DNA from: Candidatus Omnitrophota bacterium | GTDB lineage: Bacteria > Omnitrophota > Gorgyraeia > Zapsychrales > Aceulaceae | Length of the DNA: 42,992 bases | Direction of reading: 5' to 3' | Assembly: GCA_029564765.1 (NCBI GenBank) | Contig: JAKQPK010000023.1 | Location: 227,640-270,631, forward strand | Shown: positions 16,059 to 24,645 of the stretch, in pieces | Layout: every line of letters starts with the position of its first letter | Numbering within the stretch: position 1 is the stretch's first letter | Notes under the pieces: generated by a model | The model's input: only the letters and a program-made list of their open reading frames with translations | Told to the model about the DNA's origin: nothing | Database searches by the model: none | Position numbers and translations under genes: made by a program

Positions 16059-16790
16059 CTACCTTTTTATTCCAAGCCCCAAATAAAAAACCGGTTTGAG
16101 GATGCTCCACCATCCTACGATCGGCTTCATTTTTGTATAACCCAGCTTTTTTGCCGGATATCTCTTGGTCACGAACACTTCCTGGAATCGATACCCTAAA
16201 CGAATGACTTTAAATAAAATATACGGCTCTAACTCATAATGGTCAAGCCATGATTGATCGATATTAATACGCGTGTCGTCAAAGATCGACAGCCTGATCG
16301 CGCGAAAACCATTTGTGCTGTCTGTTACGCGTCGAGAAACAAACAAGGAAAAAAGAAATGGATGCAGCCGTGTCGCTAGGCGACGGTATAGAGGCATGTC
16401 CCCTTGAGCGCCATTGCCTTCTTTGTAACGAGAACCTTGCACAAGATCCGCTTTTTCCTGAGCAATGGGATCAACAAGCGAAAGGATCTCGTTGGGCTCA
16501 TCTTTATCGTTGCCAGCCATCACGACCAAAATGGTATATTTATTTTCTATCGCGTAACGAATAGCCGTACGGATCGCGGCTCCAACGCCGCGCTGTGAAA
16601 CATGACGGAGGGTCTTGACCCCGCGCGCGGCATACCCCTCAACGATCGATGTCGTCTCATCTGTTGATCCGTCATCTAAAACCAAATAATCAACCTTGTC
16701 GTAAGCCGTGCTCGATAAAAAGCGTTCGATCGCGTTCTTGATCTTCACGTGTTCGTTAAACGCGATCGGAGTGACAAGGACCTTATGCAT
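16059..16790 (-). CDS. Family 2 glycosyltransferase, DPM1-like
   Basis: A 243-residue GT-A enzyme. It has [12 protein letters not shown] at the N-terminus, [10 protein letters not shown] near residue 38, [14 protein letters not shown] near 88 (the metal motif differs from the common DADxQ) and [13 protein letters not shown] near 150. It is probably a soluble or peripheral transferase to a polyprenyl phosphate or lipid-linked glycan. Its start overlaps the acetyltransferase gene by 8 bases, making a unit with it and the oxidoreductase. Confidence 0.85.
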   Translation of the reverse strand: MHKVLVTPIAFNEHVKIKNAIERFLSSTAYDKVDYLVLDDGSTDETTSIVEGYAARGVKTLRHVSQRGVGAAIRTAIRYAIENKYTILVVMAGNDKDEPNEILSLVDPIAQEKADLVQGSRYKEGNGAQGDMPLYRRLATRLHPFLFSLFVSRRVTDSTNGFRAIRLSIFDDTRINIDQSWLDHYELEPYILFKVIRLGYRFQEVFVTKRYPAKKLGYTKMKPIVGWWSILKPVFYLGLGIKR

Positions 16791-17349
16791 GGACAGTGAG
16801 TCCTGTCTTTGTTTTCTGATACTTTAGCCCGCAAGAACACGAGAATTTTTTATCAAGCTTTCGTCCGCAGCGACACGCGTAGCCGATCATCTTCGCCGGA
16901 TTGCCAGCGACCAATGCGTAGGCGGGAATATCTTTTGTGACAACGCTTCCCGCGCCAACGAACGCGTACATGCCGATCGTCAGCCCGCAAAGAATGGTCG
17001 CATTGCTGCCGATCGTGGCACCCTTTTTAACGGTCGTCGACTCTAAGGTCCAGACATCCTTGCGATGACTGCGCGGACGACGGTCATTAATAAAAACGAC
17101 ATTTGTCCCGCAAAAAACATCATCTTCGATCTTAACTCCATCGAACAATGCCACACCGTTCTTGACCGTGACATGATCGCCGATCACAACCCCTTTTTCG
17201 ATAAAGCAATGATCCGCGATATTGCAATGAGCGCCGATACGGGCACCGTCTTGAACATTCACGAACGCCCAGATACGGGTCTTCTCTTTGATCACGGCTT
17301 TTTTGCCAACAAGGGCCTTGGGGTGTTTAAAATATTTCATATCATTCAA
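16783..17349 (-). CDS. Left-handed beta-helix sugar acetyltransferase, WbpD-like
   Basis: A 188-residue acyltransferase built of hexapeptide repeats (residues 15-150), with [25 protein letters not shown] near the end, the usual C-terminal motif of xenobiotic/WbpD-type enzymes. A short Cys tail (CRCG and CSCG, about 159-173) probably binds zinc; such tails occur in this family. It would N-acetylate an amino sugar nucleotide. It pairs with the upstream oxidoreductase, as WbpB and WbpD do in UDP-diacetamido-uronic acid synthesis, with a WbpE-like gene at 35921-37027. Confidence 0.87.
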   Translation of the reverse strand: MNDMKYFKHPKALVGKKAVIKEKTRIWAFVNVQDGARIGAHCNIADHCFIEKGVVIGDHVTVKNGVALFDGVKIEDDVFCGTNVVFINDRRPRSHRKDVWTLESTTVKKGATIGSNATILCGLTIGMYAFVGAGSVVTKDIPAYALVAGNPAKMIGYACRCGRKLDKKFSCSCGLKYQKTKTGLTVHA

Positions 17350-18358
17350 CCTTCATGGGGTGTCCGCCGCTATCCATTGACCTCTGGATCGCCTCCAATG
17401 TGCGAACGATATCAAAGGCTTTTTGCGCGTCGATCAGGCCTGCGGACATCTTTTTGTTGATACAATCAATAAAATATTGGTTCTGAGTCCTGAGAGGCTC
17501 CCGCGCGGAAACCTTGGGGATCGTGATACTTCCTTCTTTGGATAAAAGCTGAAAATCGCCATACGTTTGATAAAAAACCTGGGTCTTTTCAACATGCTTA
17601 TCATAAAGCTTGATAGGGCCTAGATTGTCCAGGTCATCCCAGACAACCATTTTTTTATCACCAACGATCGTGATCTGGCGCACCTTACGCGGATCAAGCC
17701 AGCTGACGTGGATATTGACAAGCACGTTGTGTGGATATTCCAAGGTCGCGAACGCGAGATCATCCAAGGGAGTGTTCAAACATTTCTGGCCTCTGGCGGA
17801 TACGCTGGTCGCAGCGCCATCAAAAAGATAGTTAAAAATCGAAAGATCATGAGGCGCCAGGTCCCAAAGAGCGTTGACATCATAACGAAAAGGCCCTAAG
17901 TTCGTCCTTTCAGAATGCGCGTAATAAATATTACCTAATTCCCCTGACTGAATATATTCCTTAAGCTTACGGATCCCCTCGTTGAATAAAAAGATATGGC
18001 CTACGGCCAAGATCTTGCCCTGATGATCAGCTAAACTCTTTAATTCTAAGCACTCTGATGCCTGCAGACTCAATGGTTTCTCGCAGAGGACATGCTTACC
18101 AGCCTGCAACGCTTCTTTTACAAGATGATAATGTGTTGCCGTGGGTGTCGCGATGCAAACAGCATCGATAGCGGGGTTACCTAAGATCCTTTTATAATCC
18201 TTTGTCGTCTGAATGTCAGGAAAAGACGCGCTGACCGCCTGCAAGCGTGCCTCATCAAGGTCTGAGCACATACTCACTTTCGCGCCTGAGACCTGAGAGA
18301 AGATGCGAATGTGATTCGGCCCCCAATGCCCGCATCCAACAACGCCGATAGAAACCAT
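17342..18358 (-). CDS. Gfo/Idh/MocA-family oxidoreductase, WbpB-like
   Basis: A 338-residue NAD(P)-dependent oxidoreductase with a Rossmann N-terminus ([12 protein letters not shown]), the family motif CEKPLS near residue 93 and [21 protein letters not shown] near 155. It probably oxidises C3 of a UDP-GlcNAc-uronic acid so that an aminotransferase and the adjacent acetyltransferase can act. The ATG at 18358 is chosen because GAGGTG lies 5 bases upstream; a GTG two codons earlier overlaps that site. The end overlaps the acetyltransferase gene by 8 bases. Confidence 0.88.
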   Translation of the reverse strand: MVSIGVVGCGHWGPNHIRIFSQVSGAKVSMCSDLDEARLQAVSASFPDIQTTKDYKRILGNPAIDAVCIATPTATHYHLVKEALQAGKHVLCEKPLSLQASECLELKSLADHQGKILAVGHIFLFNEGIRKLKEYIQSGELGNIYYAHSERTNLGPFRYDVNALWDLAPHDLSIFNYLFDGAATSVSARGQKCLNTPLDDLAFATLEYPHNVLVNIHVSWLDPRKVRQITIVGDKKMVVWDDLDNLGPIKLYDKHVEKTQVFYQTYGDFQLLSKEGSITIPKVSAREPLRTQNQYFIDCINKKMSAGLIDAQKAFDIVRTLEAIQRSMDSGGHPMKVE

Positions 18359-18368
18359 GAACACCTCG

Positions 18369-18842
18369 TTATCGTTCGATCTTTGTTATTTTATACTTTA
18401 AGGTTCCCGCTGGAACATTGATCTCGATGGCCTCACCTACCTGCCGGCCTAACAATGCTTTGCCTATCGGTGACTGGATCGATATCTTGCCGGATTCATA
18501 ATCAGATTCTTCCGGCGAAACCAGCATATAACGATCTTTCGACCCGGAATCAACGTCAACGATCGTGACGAAAGCGCCTATAAAAGCTTTATCCTTGGGA
18601 ATATCTTCATTGTCGATGATACGCACGCGGGACAATTTTTCCTCAAGCTCCGCGATGCGGGCCTCACAGTGCGCCTGCGCGTCCTTGGCCGCGTCATACT
18701 CAGCGTTCTCGGAGATATCACCTAGAAGCCGCGCCTCACCGATCGCCCTTGAGATCTTGTTGCGTTCAACGGTCTTAAGGCGCTCAAGCTCTGTCTGTAA
18801 TTTTTCGTACCCTTCTTTTGTCAAATAAACTTCACCGGCCAT
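18369..18842 (-). CDS. greA: Transcription elongation factor GreA
   Basis: A 157-residue GreA of normal length. It has an N-terminal coiled coil with the acidic tip GDISENAEYDAAKD near residue 40 and a C-terminal FKBP-like domain (SPIGKALLGRQVGE). It stimulates cleavage of backtracked RNA in RNA polymerase. The ATG at 18842 has AAGGA upstream. The frame stays open 50 codons further, through an upstream hairpin and the previous gene, which is rejected as coding. It lies 10 bases before the oxidoreductase gene, so the two may share a transcript. Confidence 0.94.
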   Translation of the reverse strand: MAGEVYLTKEGYEKLQTELERLKTVERNKISRAIGEARLLGDISENAEYDAAKDAQAHCEARIAELEEKLSRVRIIDNEDIPKDKAFIGAFVTIVDVDSGSKDRYMLVSPEESDYESGKISIQSPIGKALLGRQVGEAIEINVPAGTLKYKITKIER

Positions 18843-18864
18843 GTCCCATCCTTTTGTTATATGA

Positions 18865-18898
18865 CTGGGCAGGACGAGCAGATCCTCGTCCTGCCCAG
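18865..18898 (-). promoter_or_regulatory. Perfect 14-bp hairpin before greA
   Basis: Arms 18865-18878 and 18885-18898 are exact complements with a 6-base loop; the stem includes GGGCAGGACGAG. It follows the stop of the 76-residue gene by 6 bases and is 22 bases before the greA ATG. No U-run follows on the minus strand, so it is not a standard terminator. It could attenuate or set greA expression, or protect an mRNA end. Role is inference. Confidence 0.6.
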
Positions 18899-18904
18899 GA
18901 TCAT

Positions 18905-19135
18905 TTACATGCTCTGCAGCGCCTTTGTCAAAACTGGAAGTACTTCCTGGGCTTCCTGTCTGGTCATGCGTCCAAGCTTGGCAAAGCGCCATTCTTCCGC
19001 GGTCCTATTTTCACGAGAGATCTGAAGTTTCTTTTCCCCTCCATTATAGGAAAAAACGCCAACGGTCACGCGCGTGTCTTCAAACTCTTTGGTTTCTTTA
19101 AAGACTTCCATATCTAACGATTTATCATACGGCAT
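18905..19135 (-). CDS. Small conserved-looking protein, unknown
   Basis: A 76-residue soluble acidic/basic protein (VTVGVFSYNGGEKKLQISR and FAKLGRMTRQEAQEVLPVL). The pattern is like small hypothetical proteins seen in deltaproteobacteria and candidate phyla; a PC4-like fold is possible but unproven. GAGGAG lies 6 bases before the ATG. It is placed between ybaB and greA, in a unit of nucleic-acid-related genes. I do not name a function. Confidence 0.7.
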   Translation of the reverse strand: MPYDKSLDMEVFKETKEFEDTRVTVGVFSYNGGEKKLQISRENRTAEEWRFAKLGRMTRQEAQEVLPVLTKALQSM

Positions 19136-19171
19136 AACAACTCCTCACTTTCGGGTAATGATGTTTGTTGA

Positions 19172-19468
19172 TTAAAAACCAGGTAACCCGCCAAGACCCA
19201 TCATCCCCTTCATCTGGTCCGCGGCCATGGATTGCGATCGCGCGATCGCTTTGTTTAAACTTTTGACCAGATCACGCTCAAGCGCTTCTTTACGCTTAAG
19301 ATCAATGAGCTGCTCATTGATCGTGATGGAATGAAAACGTTGGGCGCCGTCAATGACGATCTGAATGCCGTCGACATCCTGGACCTCAGCGCGCATTGTT
19401 TCCAGCTGACGCTTTATTTTATCCGCCTGCTGCTTCATTTCCATCAATTTCTTCATCTGATCGAACAT
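19172..19468 (-). CDS. YbaB/EbfC nucleoid-associated protein
   Basis: A 98-residue protein of YbaB type: an N-terminal helix (MFDQMKKLMEMKQQADKI), a central strand region (VDGIQIVIDGAQRFHSITI) and C-terminal helices ending in a Gly-rich tail (MMGLGGLPGF). It forms a homodimer that binds DNA in the nucleoid. AAGGAG sits 7 bases before the ATG. Unlike many genomes, neither dnaX nor recR is next to it. Confidence 0.9.
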   Translation of the reverse strand: MFDQMKKLMEMKQQADKIKRQLETMRAEVQDVDGIQIVIDGAQRFHSITINEQLIDLKRKEALERDLVKSLNKAIARSQSMAADQMKGMMGLGGLPGF

Positions 19469-19492
19469 GCGTGACTCCTTACTATAACAAGA

Positions 19493-19786
19493 TTAACGTA
19501 ATCGATATCCGAGATCAAAAAGCGTTGACACAAGAAATGACCTTAAAAAAATGATCATCAAAAAAGCTACGATCGGTGATAGATCAATAGCGGACATCGG
19601 CAAAAAACGGCGGATCGGCTCCAGGACAGGTTCTGTCGTCTTGTGTAAAAGCACAACGATCGTATTCGAAGGATCCGGATTGACCCAGCTAATAAGGGCC
19701 CGGATCAGGATAAGCCAATAAAAAAGAGTGAGCAGGATCTCAACGACTCGCGCCAAAGCAAAGACAAAATTGCTAAAAACGAACAT
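19493..19786 (-). CDS. YggT-family membrane protein
   Basis: A 97-residue protein with two YggT membrane segments (about 5-30 and 70-92). The motif WLILIRALISWVNPDPSN is followed by TEPVLEPIRRFLP. YggT proteins are inner-membrane proteins linked to osmotic stress and cell division in other bacteria. The strong AAGGAGG just before the ATG suggests high translation. It precedes ybaB by 24 bases. Confidence 0.9.
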   Translation of the reverse strand: MFVFSNFVFALARVVEILLTLFYWLILIRALISWVNPDPSNTIVVLLHKTTEPVLEPIRRFLPMSAIDLSPIVAFLMIIFLRSFLVSTLFDLGYRLR

Positions 19787-19854
19787 ACATCCTCCTTGTT
19801 AAATATGTTAGTACATTGCTGATACGAACACAGCCAGGACCCTTGCCAGGACAA

Positions 19855-20454
19855 CTAAAAAACCCTGAACAATGTCCCATCGATCAAACGCTGTTCTATA
19901 CGGTTCAAGATACGCTTGATCGTCTTGAACCGGTCCTTGACCTCCACCATCATGGAGTCGATCGCCTTGGCGGTCTCTTGAAGCGAGAGCGCGGTCTGGC
20001 CGAATGTCTTAGCTAGGTCCTGAACGTCTAAAGGATCCTCTCCAACTACAGGCTTGTTCAGGTCGATCCGTCGACGAGACCCTTCACTGCTTTTGTTGAT
20101 CTGAACGAATTTCTGCCCTAGCATGCCTTCTGTCTTGATCTGAAAGCTTTCGCTGGCGGCCAGCTGATCCTTATAGCGGTCATAGAGATTCAAAACGACT
20201 TCTACGTTGCGCCCATCAAACTCCTGGCTCAAAAAATCGATCCTGGCAACAGTCCCGACATTGACCCCTGACAAACGGACCGGAGCACCCACCACAAGCC
20301 CTCCGACTTCTGAGAATAGAACGCGCATCTTGAATTTTGAACGCATGATCCCTTTATCCATACCGATCGACAAGACCACAACGCAGATCAAAACGACACC
20401 GATCAAAAAGAATAAACCCGCGTAAAAATTCCTGGAAAACTCTTTTTGCTCCAT
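19855..20454 (-). CDS. mlaD: MlaD-type MCE lipid-binding protein
   Basis: A 199-residue MCE protein. An N-terminal anchor helix (about 10-32) is followed by the MCE domain (FSEVGGLVVGAPVRLSGVNVGTV near 48) and a C-terminal helical tail (about 135-199). It would form a hexameric periplasmic ring with MlaE and MlaF and carry phospholipid between membranes. It is the last gene of the set mlaE, lipoprotein, mlaF, mlaD, 12 bases after mlaF. No mlaC or mlaB is visible nearby. Confidence 0.92.
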   Translation of the reverse strand: MEQKEFSRNFYAGLFFLIGVVLICVVVLSIGMDKGIMRSKFKMRVLFSEVGGLVVGAPVRLSGVNVGTVARIDFLSQEFDGRNVEVVLNLYDRYKDQLAASESFQIKTEGMLGQKFVQINKSSEGSRRRIDLNKPVVGEDPLDVQDLAKTFGQTALSLQETAKAIDSMMVEVKDRFKTIKRILNRIEQRLIDGTLFRVF

Positions 20455-20466
20455 AAGCCCTCTCGT

Positions 20467-21183
20467 TTAATGAATAAATTCCCTAACAAAATCATTTTGG
20501 CTCGCCCGGACTTCCTGAGGCGTTCCCTGAGCGACAACCTGGCCGTCTTTTAAGATCGCGACCTTATCCGCGATGCGAAAAGCGTTAGCAATATCATGCG
20601 AGGCAATAACGGTCGTTGTTCGAAAATGCCGAGAAATATCCCTGATCAAGTTCGATATATCCCGGCTTAAGATCGGATCTAGGCCCGACGTCGGTTCATC
20701 ACAAAAAAGGATCTTTGAATCCAAGATCACAGCCCGCGCCAAAGCGACCCGCTTACGCATCCCGCCACTGAGCTGAGCGGGATATTTGCGTTCAACGCCT
20801 TCCAACCCAACAAGCTGTAGAATATTCTCGGCTTTAGCCTTGATCTCTAAAACAGACAGCGCGGTATGTTCCTGCAGAGGGAACGCGACATTCTCAAAGA
20901 CCGTCATGAAATCATACAAAGCGCCTTCTTGAAAAAGATATCCCATCGTGCGCCGCAGGTCCAGCCATTGCTGAGCCGTGAGATGGTCTAACCGTAAACC
21001 ATTGATCTCGATCGCGCCTTGATCAGGATGGAATAAGCCGATCATATGCTGCAACAGGACGCTTTTGCCCACACCGCTTTGACCTAAGATGACCCAGATC
21101 TCCGAATCGTTGATGGTCAGGTCGATATCTTTAAGCACAAGTTCCCGGTTAAGGCTTTTATATAAATGCGATATCTTAATCAT
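20467..21183 (-). CDS. mlaF: MlaF-type ABC transporter ATPase
   Basis: A 238-residue ABC ATPase. Walker A is GQSGVGKS near residue 36, the Q-loop LFQEGALYDFMTVFEN, the signature LSGGMRKRVALARA near 139 and Walker B ILFCDEPTSGLDP near 160. The FQEGALYD and GMRKR features are typical of MlaF/Ttg2A. It powers lipid movement by MlaE. The ATG at 21183 overlaps the lipoprotein gene by 8 bases; an upstream open extension lies in that gene and is rejected. Confidence 0.94.
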   Translation of the reverse strand: MIKISHLYKSLNRELVLKDIDLTINDSEIWVILGQSGVGKSVLLQHMIGLFHPDQGAIEINGLRLDHLTAQQWLDLRRTMGYLFQEGALYDFMTVFENVAFPLQEHTALSVLEIKAKAENILQLVGLEGVERKYPAQLSGGMRKRVALARAVILDSKILFCDEPTSGLDPILSRDISNLIRDISRHFRTTTVIASHDIANAFRIADKVAILKDGQVVAQGTPQEVRASQNDFVREFIH

Positions 21184-21514
21184 TATATTTCTGTTGATAG
21201 CTACGGTATCGATTTTCGTTAAATTTTGTATATAACTTATCATAAGGACGAACGTCTATCTTGCTTGCGAAAAATTGAACCCCTTGATATTCCCCTAAAA
21301 GATACACCTCGCTATCTAAAAAAACATCCACATCATCCTGAGGATACCACGATTGGCCTTCAAAGATGATCGGGTCGCCGTTACGGATCCACTCCGGCTC
21401 ACTGCTGGGAAAAGCGTAGCGTCCACGGCTAGCCCCGCTGAGCGTTCCCGCGCATCCGAAACAAAAAACCAAACAAAAAAGGAAAATCATCTCTCGCGAT
21501 AATAAACGCCTCAC
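21176..21514 (-). CDS. Small lipoprotein between mlaE and mlaF, unknown
   Basis: A 112-residue protein. The start is taken as the GTG at 21514 because AGGAGG lies 5 bases upstream, just after mlaE. The signal FCLVFCFGC puts the lipidated Cys at residue 21. The mature part has PIIFEGQSWYPQDDVDVFLDSEVYLLG and ends in a basic, Tyr-rich tail (RYRSYQQKYND). I find no family. Its place inside the Mla set, overlapping mlaF, suggests a partner for the lipid transporter, perhaps at the outer membrane. A longer frame into mlaE is rejected. Confidence 0.78.
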   Translation of the reverse strand: MRRLLSREMIFLFCLVFCFGCAGTLSGASRGRYAFPSSEPEWIRNGDPIIFEGQSWYPQDDVDVFLDSEVYLLGEYQGVQFFASKIDVRPYDKLYTKFNENRYRSYQQKYND

Positions 21515-21525
21515 AGAACCCTCCT

Positions 21526-22323
21526 TTATCCCCAAAAAGTTAAGATGATCTTTGTTAGGACCGTGTTGGATAAAACAACAAAAATATAAGCAAAAGCTAC
21601 GGCGCGGGTCGTGTAATGGCCGACGCCGATCGAGCCGCCCTTGGTGTAATAGCCTTGGTAACAACAAACCCATCCGATCAAGATCGCGAAAAAGAATGTT
21701 TTGATAAAGCCACTAAGAAAATCAACATAATTGATCGAACGCAGCGTTTGATGGATATAGAACGATCCTGGAATATCTGCCTGAAAAACAGCGACCAAAT
21801 ATCCACCCATAATACCGATGACCTGCGAGAACACAACAAGGATCGGCAGGACCAAGACGCAAGCCAACATGCGAGGTAGAACAAGGAATTCTAGCGGGTC
21901 CACACCCATCACTTTCGTTGCGGTGATCTGATTGTTCACGCTCATCGCGCCCAATTCCGCTGTCACGCGGGCCCCCGCTTTTCCGGAAAAAATAAGCGAT
22001 GTAAAGACAGGGCTGAGTTCTCGCACCAACGACAAAGCGACAAGAGAGGCAACTTTTTCTTTCGCGCCAAAGCGTTCCAGCATCATATATCCTTGTAACG
22101 CTAAAACAATACCTGTCGCGGCCGATGTTAGGGCCACAACCACAACGGACTGCATTCCCTGCTCATAGATCTGTTTCATCAGTTCGCTCAAGCGGATCTT
22201 TCCTTTAAGCCCCAGCGAACACACATCCGCAAAAAAATACAAAGCCCGCCCAAACCCAGAAAGTTTTTGCGCAATGATCAAAAAAGTTTGGCGATAAAAG
22301 AAGAAAAGGTCGATCTTCTGCAT
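21526..22323 (-). CDS. mlaE: MlaE-type ABC transporter permease
   Basis: A 265-residue permease with about six hydrophobic segments. The diagnostic region reads LVRELSPVFTSLIFSGKAGARVTAELGAM near residue 100, and the motif VMGVDPLEFLVLPR follows near 140. It binds MlaF and the MlaD ring. Its ATG lies 3 bases after the NYN-domain gene stop. Confidence 0.94.
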   Translation of the reverse strand: MQKIDLFFFYRQTFLIIAQKLSGFGRALYFFADVCSLGLKGKIRLSELMKQIYEQGMQSVVVVALTSAATGIVLALQGYMMLERFGAKEKVASLVALSLVRELSPVFTSLIFSGKAGARVTAELGAMSVNNQITATKVMGVDPLEFLVLPRMLACVLVLPILVVFSQVIGIMGGYLVAVFQADIPGSFYIHQTLRSINYVDFLSGFIKTFFFAILIGWVCCYQGYYTKGGSIGVGHYTTRAVAFAYIFVVLSNTVLTKIILTFWG

Positions 22324-22326
22324 ATG

Positions 22327-22824
22327 CTATTTGAGCCAGATACCCTCAAGTTCATCGTTGATCTGAGAAGCCTCTGTTGCCGAAATATATTTTTCTTCGG
22401 TTGAGCGCGCTACCCGCTGTTGTCGTGACGATGCCTTTGTGCTGGGCATCACCGACGCGAAAAACTCTTTCACGCGGATCGTCCTCGCGCCTAAGGCCCT
22501 GATGCTTTGCGCGAGCGCCTTATCATCGGTGATCGCGTAGATGCTTTTCTTTGTCGAGGATCTCTCGACCATAGCCCGCATCAGATCATCCGCGCTTTGA
22601 GATGTTGAAAAGACAACCTTGACAAAGGAAGAAGTTCCAACATGATCCACGCCCGGTTGCCCATCAAAAACAACGGTCAAGCGGTTGCGAACGCTTCCTG
22701 AAAAATTGCCCGTGACCAAAAGCCTGATCAAAGATTCCCGTGCCTCACGTAAACTTTTTTTACAGGCTAGAGCCGGGATCTGATGGATCACGTTGTACCC
22801 GTCCAGAAAATATTGAACAGACAT
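22327..22824 (-). CDS. NYN-domain (YacP-like) predicted nuclease
   Basis: A 165-residue protein beginning MSVQYFLDGYNVIHQIP, the acidic start of a YacP/NYN PIN-like domain, with VVFDGQPG near 64 and AITDDKALAQSIRALGA near 108. These Asp residues would bind a metal for RNA cleavage. The ATG at 22824 has GGGAG upstream; a TTG six codons earlier is less likely. It overlaps the flippase-like gene by 65 bases, the longest overlap in the window. The RNA target is unknown. Confidence 0.85.
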   Translation of the reverse strand: MSVQYFLDGYNVIHQIPALACKKSLREARESLIRLLVTGNFSGSVRNRLTVVFDGQPGVDHVGTSSFVKVVFSTSQSADDLMRAMVERSSTKKSIYAITDDKALAQSIRALGARTIRVKEFFASVMPSTKASSRQQRVARSTEEKYISATEASQINDELEGIWLK

Positions 22825-23743
22825 AGACGATCGCTCCCACAAGGCCTACGGCCACCACGTACGAAAAATTGATCAAGCTTAAGCTCATGGCTGCCGCTGT
22901 TGACATGCCGACCTTCGTAAATAAAAAGACAGATCCGAAATCTCTAAAACCCAACCCTCCAATGGAAGGCATCGCGGCCGCAACACATGTTAGAGGCGCG
23001 AAGGCTATGCAATAGATCAATTCCACATCTTGATGCAAGGCCTTAGCCGTAAAAAAGAACGTCACACCTAAGATGATCTGCGCTAAACAAGACATGGAAA
23101 TGACCAGCATCATAAAAAAAAGTTTTCCGCGGACCAAGGCGATCGCATGATGCAGTTTCAGCAATTTCTCTTTTGCTCTGGGGAAACGGTTAAAGATCCC
23201 GCAAGCCCATGTATAAAGTTTTTCATTCAGCAAAAACAGTAGGCCACTCCAGGAAATGAACAAAAGCCCAACGATCACGAACAAAAGAAGGCGATCTTGG
23301 GCGATCTTACGCGCCACGAAATAAGAAACAAATGCGACAAGAATGATCCCGATAAAACCAAAAACACGGTCCAGCAGCACAGAGGCAACGACCTTGGCCC
23401 TGTCTGGCGTATCCTTACACAGCCCGATGGTTTTGATCACATCTCCTCCTGAAGATGTCGGCAAAAAAAGATTAAAAAAATTCCCGATAAAGAACCAGCG
23501 AATGACATTCCCTATGGGCATCGTGATCCGCATATGCCAAATGATCACAAGCCAACGCAATAAAATGATGCCAAAGATCAGAAATGTGAACAGCAAACCC
23601 AGCAGAAGGTAGGCTATGTTTGCGCTCTTGACGATTTCCCATGTTTTAGAAATATCCGCCTTATAAAATAGATAAACCAACAGCGCTGCGCTTAAACCGA
23701 AACGCAAAAGAAAAGACACAGCTTCTTTCATTTTCTTCTTCAT
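22760..23743 (-). CDS. Flippase-like integral membrane protein (LPG synthase TM/UPF0104 family)
   Basis: A 327-residue protein with about eight membrane spans and the UPF0104 signature LPTSSGGDVIKTIGL near residue 95, plus PSIGGLGFRDFG near 268. The fold matches the flippase half of MprF and AglD/YbhN-type proteins. There is no synthase domain. It may move a lipid or lipid-linked sugar across the inner membrane. Its ATG overlaps the lipA stop by 4 bases. Confidence 0.87.
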   Translation of the reverse strand: MKKKMKEAVSFLLRFGLSAALLVYLFYKADISKTWEIVKSANIAYLLLGLLFTFLIFGIILLRWLVIIWHMRITMPIGNVIRWFFIGNFFNLFLPTSSGGDVIKTIGLCKDTPDRAKVVASVLLDRVFGFIGIILVAFVSYFVARKIAQDRLLLFVIVGLLFISWSGLLFLLNEKLYTWACGIFNRFPRAKEKLLKLHHAIALVRGKLFFMMLVISMSCLAQIILGVTFFFTAKALHQDVELIYCIAFAPLTCVAAAMPSIGGLGFRDFGSVFLFTKVGMSTAAAMSLSLINFSYVVAVGLVGAIVYVCSIFSGRVQRDPSDPGSSL

Positions 23744-24633
23744 ATCAATGTTCTTCCTGCCGCCAAATTTTTAGCACAACATGCCTCATACATTTCTTTA
23801 GCCATATACGAACTACGCACCAAAGGGCCGCTGACCACACCTTTAAAACCTAGAGCTAAAGCCTTATCCTTGTAGCGCTGAAAATCATCAGGATGGACAA
23901 AGCGCTGGACGACAATATGTCTTGATGTCCGCGAGGGAGATAGGTATTGTCCCAATGTTAAAATATCGCATCCGTGATCCAAGAGTTCACGCATCGCTTC
24001 CATGATGTCGGCGTCCGTTTCACCCAGGCCGAGCATCAAGCCAGATTTCACGAAAATGCCAGGGGCGTGATCCTTGGCGATGCGCAACACCTTCAAAGAA
24101 CGATGATAGTCCGCTTGAGGCCTAAAGACAGACGACAATCTTTTGACCGTTTCAATGTTGTGCCCAAAGACCTGAGGCGCGCACTCGATGATCTTCTGGA
24201 TCAGCAAAGGATCCGCGCGAAGATCAGGAACCAAGACCTCAATGCAGGCTTCTTCTCGATGCGAACGGATCGCGCTCATTGTCCTGCAAAACTGATCCAC
24301 GCCTTGATCCTTAAGATCGTCACGTGTTACAGATGTAAGGACAACATAATCAAGCCCTGCATCTCGCACAGCGTCAGCTATTGCAAATGGCTCTTTTTCA
24401 TCAACGGCCTTAGGCGTGCCTGATGTCACAGCGCAAAAACGGCAAGCCCGCGTGCAGACATCGCCTAAGATCATGAATGTCGCGACTTTTTGCTGCCAAC
24501 AGCGGGTCAAATTAGGACAATGCGCGCCTTGGCAGACAGTGTAAACATGTTTACTTTTTAGAAAAGCCTTAAAATTTAAAACCTTTTCTTGCTCTGGAAA
24601 AGGTTGCCGAAACCATGACGGAAGTCGATTCAT
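23740..24633 (-). CDS. lipA: Lipoyl synthase
   Basis: A 297-residue radical SAM enzyme. The auxiliary cluster Cys are C34, C39 and C45 (CQGAHCPNLTRC). The SAM cluster is CTRACRFC at residues 60-67. The C-terminal RSSY, which supplies the Ser ligand, is present. It inserts two sulfurs into octanoyl-protein to make lipoate. It follows def with 12 bases between, and overlaps the flippase gene by 4. Confidence 0.96.
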   Translation of the reverse strand: MNRLPSWFRQPFPEQEKVLNFKAFLKSKHVYTVCQGAHCPNLTRCWQQKVATFMILGDVCTRACRFCAVTSGTPKAVDEKEPFAIADAVRDAGLDYVVLTSVTRDDLKDQGVDQFCRTMSAIRSHREEACIEVLVPDLRADPLLIQKIIECAPQVFGHNIETVKRLSSVFRPQADYHRSLKVLRIAKDHAPGIFVKSGLMLGLGETDADIMEAMRELLDHGCDILTLGQYLSPSRTSRHIVVQRFVHPDDFQRYKDKALALGFKGVVSGPLVRSSYMAKEMYEACCAKNLAAGRTLI

Positions 24634-24645
24634 CCTGCTTGCTCA

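Noticed and set aside
18843-18992. 50-codon N-terminal extension of GreA
   Set aside because: It would cross the hairpin and the end of the previous gene; GreA has normal length from the ATG at 18842.
21515-21673. N-terminal extension of the Mla lipoprotein into mlaE
   Set aside because: The GTG at 21514 has a near-perfect ribosome site and gives a clean lipoprotein signal.
23974-24423. A 149-residue plus-strand frame
   Set aside because: Antisense to lipA, which has all cluster cysteines.
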